NCBI GenBank assembly: GCA_012031335.1
Contig: JAAUTT010000185.1
Location: 1-7,733 of the forward strand
Source: Bacteroidales bacterium
GTDB lineage: Bacteria > Bacteroidota > Bacteroidia > Bacteroidales > JAAUTT01
Reading direction: 5' to 3'
Length of the DNA: 7,733 nucleotides
Position numbers and translations under genes: made by a program. The notes under the pieces are model-generated. The model was not told where the DNA came from. It did not search any database and saw only the letters and a program-made list of their open reading frames with translations. Shown here piece by piece: positions 7,618-7,733 of this stretch. Numbering within the stretch: position 1 is the first letter of the stretch; each line of letters begins with the position of its first letter.

Positions 7618-7733
7618 CAATAATGGTGCTAACTTAATAAATATATTATACTTTGTAATAAAAACATTGATAATGAAACAAAATAGATCGCTTGCCATAA
7701 GCAATTAAGATTCAGGAATGCAAAATGGGTAAT
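7618..7733. other. AT-rich stretch at the window edge with no supported gene
   Basis: This stretch has no open frame of useful length, no tRNA and no convincing terminator for folB. An ATG at 7674 opens an 11-codon frame (MKQNRSLAISN) that stops at TAA. ATACTTTG near 7649-7656 loosely resembles a -7 element, so the start of another transcript beyond the window is possible. Nothing more can be supported. Confidence 0.4.

Noticed and set aside
7674..7709. An 11-codon frame, MKQNRSLAISN, at the right edge
   Set aside because: It is too short and has no start signal or similarity that I can recognise.

Overview
The window reads as chromosomal DNA of a Bacteroidota member, most likely a Bacteroidales-type anaerobe or a relative, possibly from a metagenome. 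The protein sequences of GlpF, GlnRS and FolB look like Bacteroidota versions. Start codons lack Shine-Dalgarno sequences, and the candidate promoters resemble the TTTG / TAnnTTTG type of that phylum. I see no phage, CRISPR or transposase gene, and no clearly new system.

Layout. 1-3573 (minus strand) is a glycerol-use operon in the order glpD, glpK, glpF. GlpF lets glycerol in, GlpK phosphorylates it, and GlpD oxidises glycerol-3-phosphate to dihydroxyacetone phosphate while reducing quinone. glpF runs off the left edge. 3721-5609 (minus strand) is glnS (glutaminyl-tRNA synthetase) followed 61 bases later by a tRNA-Gln(CUG) gene and a strong intrinsic terminator, so enzyme and substrate tRNA are encoded side by side. 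5610-5804 is a divergent intergenic region. 5805-7577 (plus strand) holds an uncharacterised secreted protein, probably an outer-membrane beta-barrel, followed 7 bases later by folB (dihydroneopterin aldolase, folate synthesis). 7576-7733 has a short tandem repeat, a C-rich motif that looks like part of a dispersed bacterial repeat, and AT-rich sequence with no gene.

The most striking property is broken reading frames. glpK has one frame break, glpD two, and the outer-membrane gene at least two. Three of the five breaks are one-base shortages at homopolymer runs, and the protein on both sides of every break is well conserved. glnS and folB are intact. Uncorrected sequencing or assembly indels are the simplest explanation. 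Recent gene decay limited to dispensable genes, or slippage that restores the frame, cannot be excluded from sequence alone.
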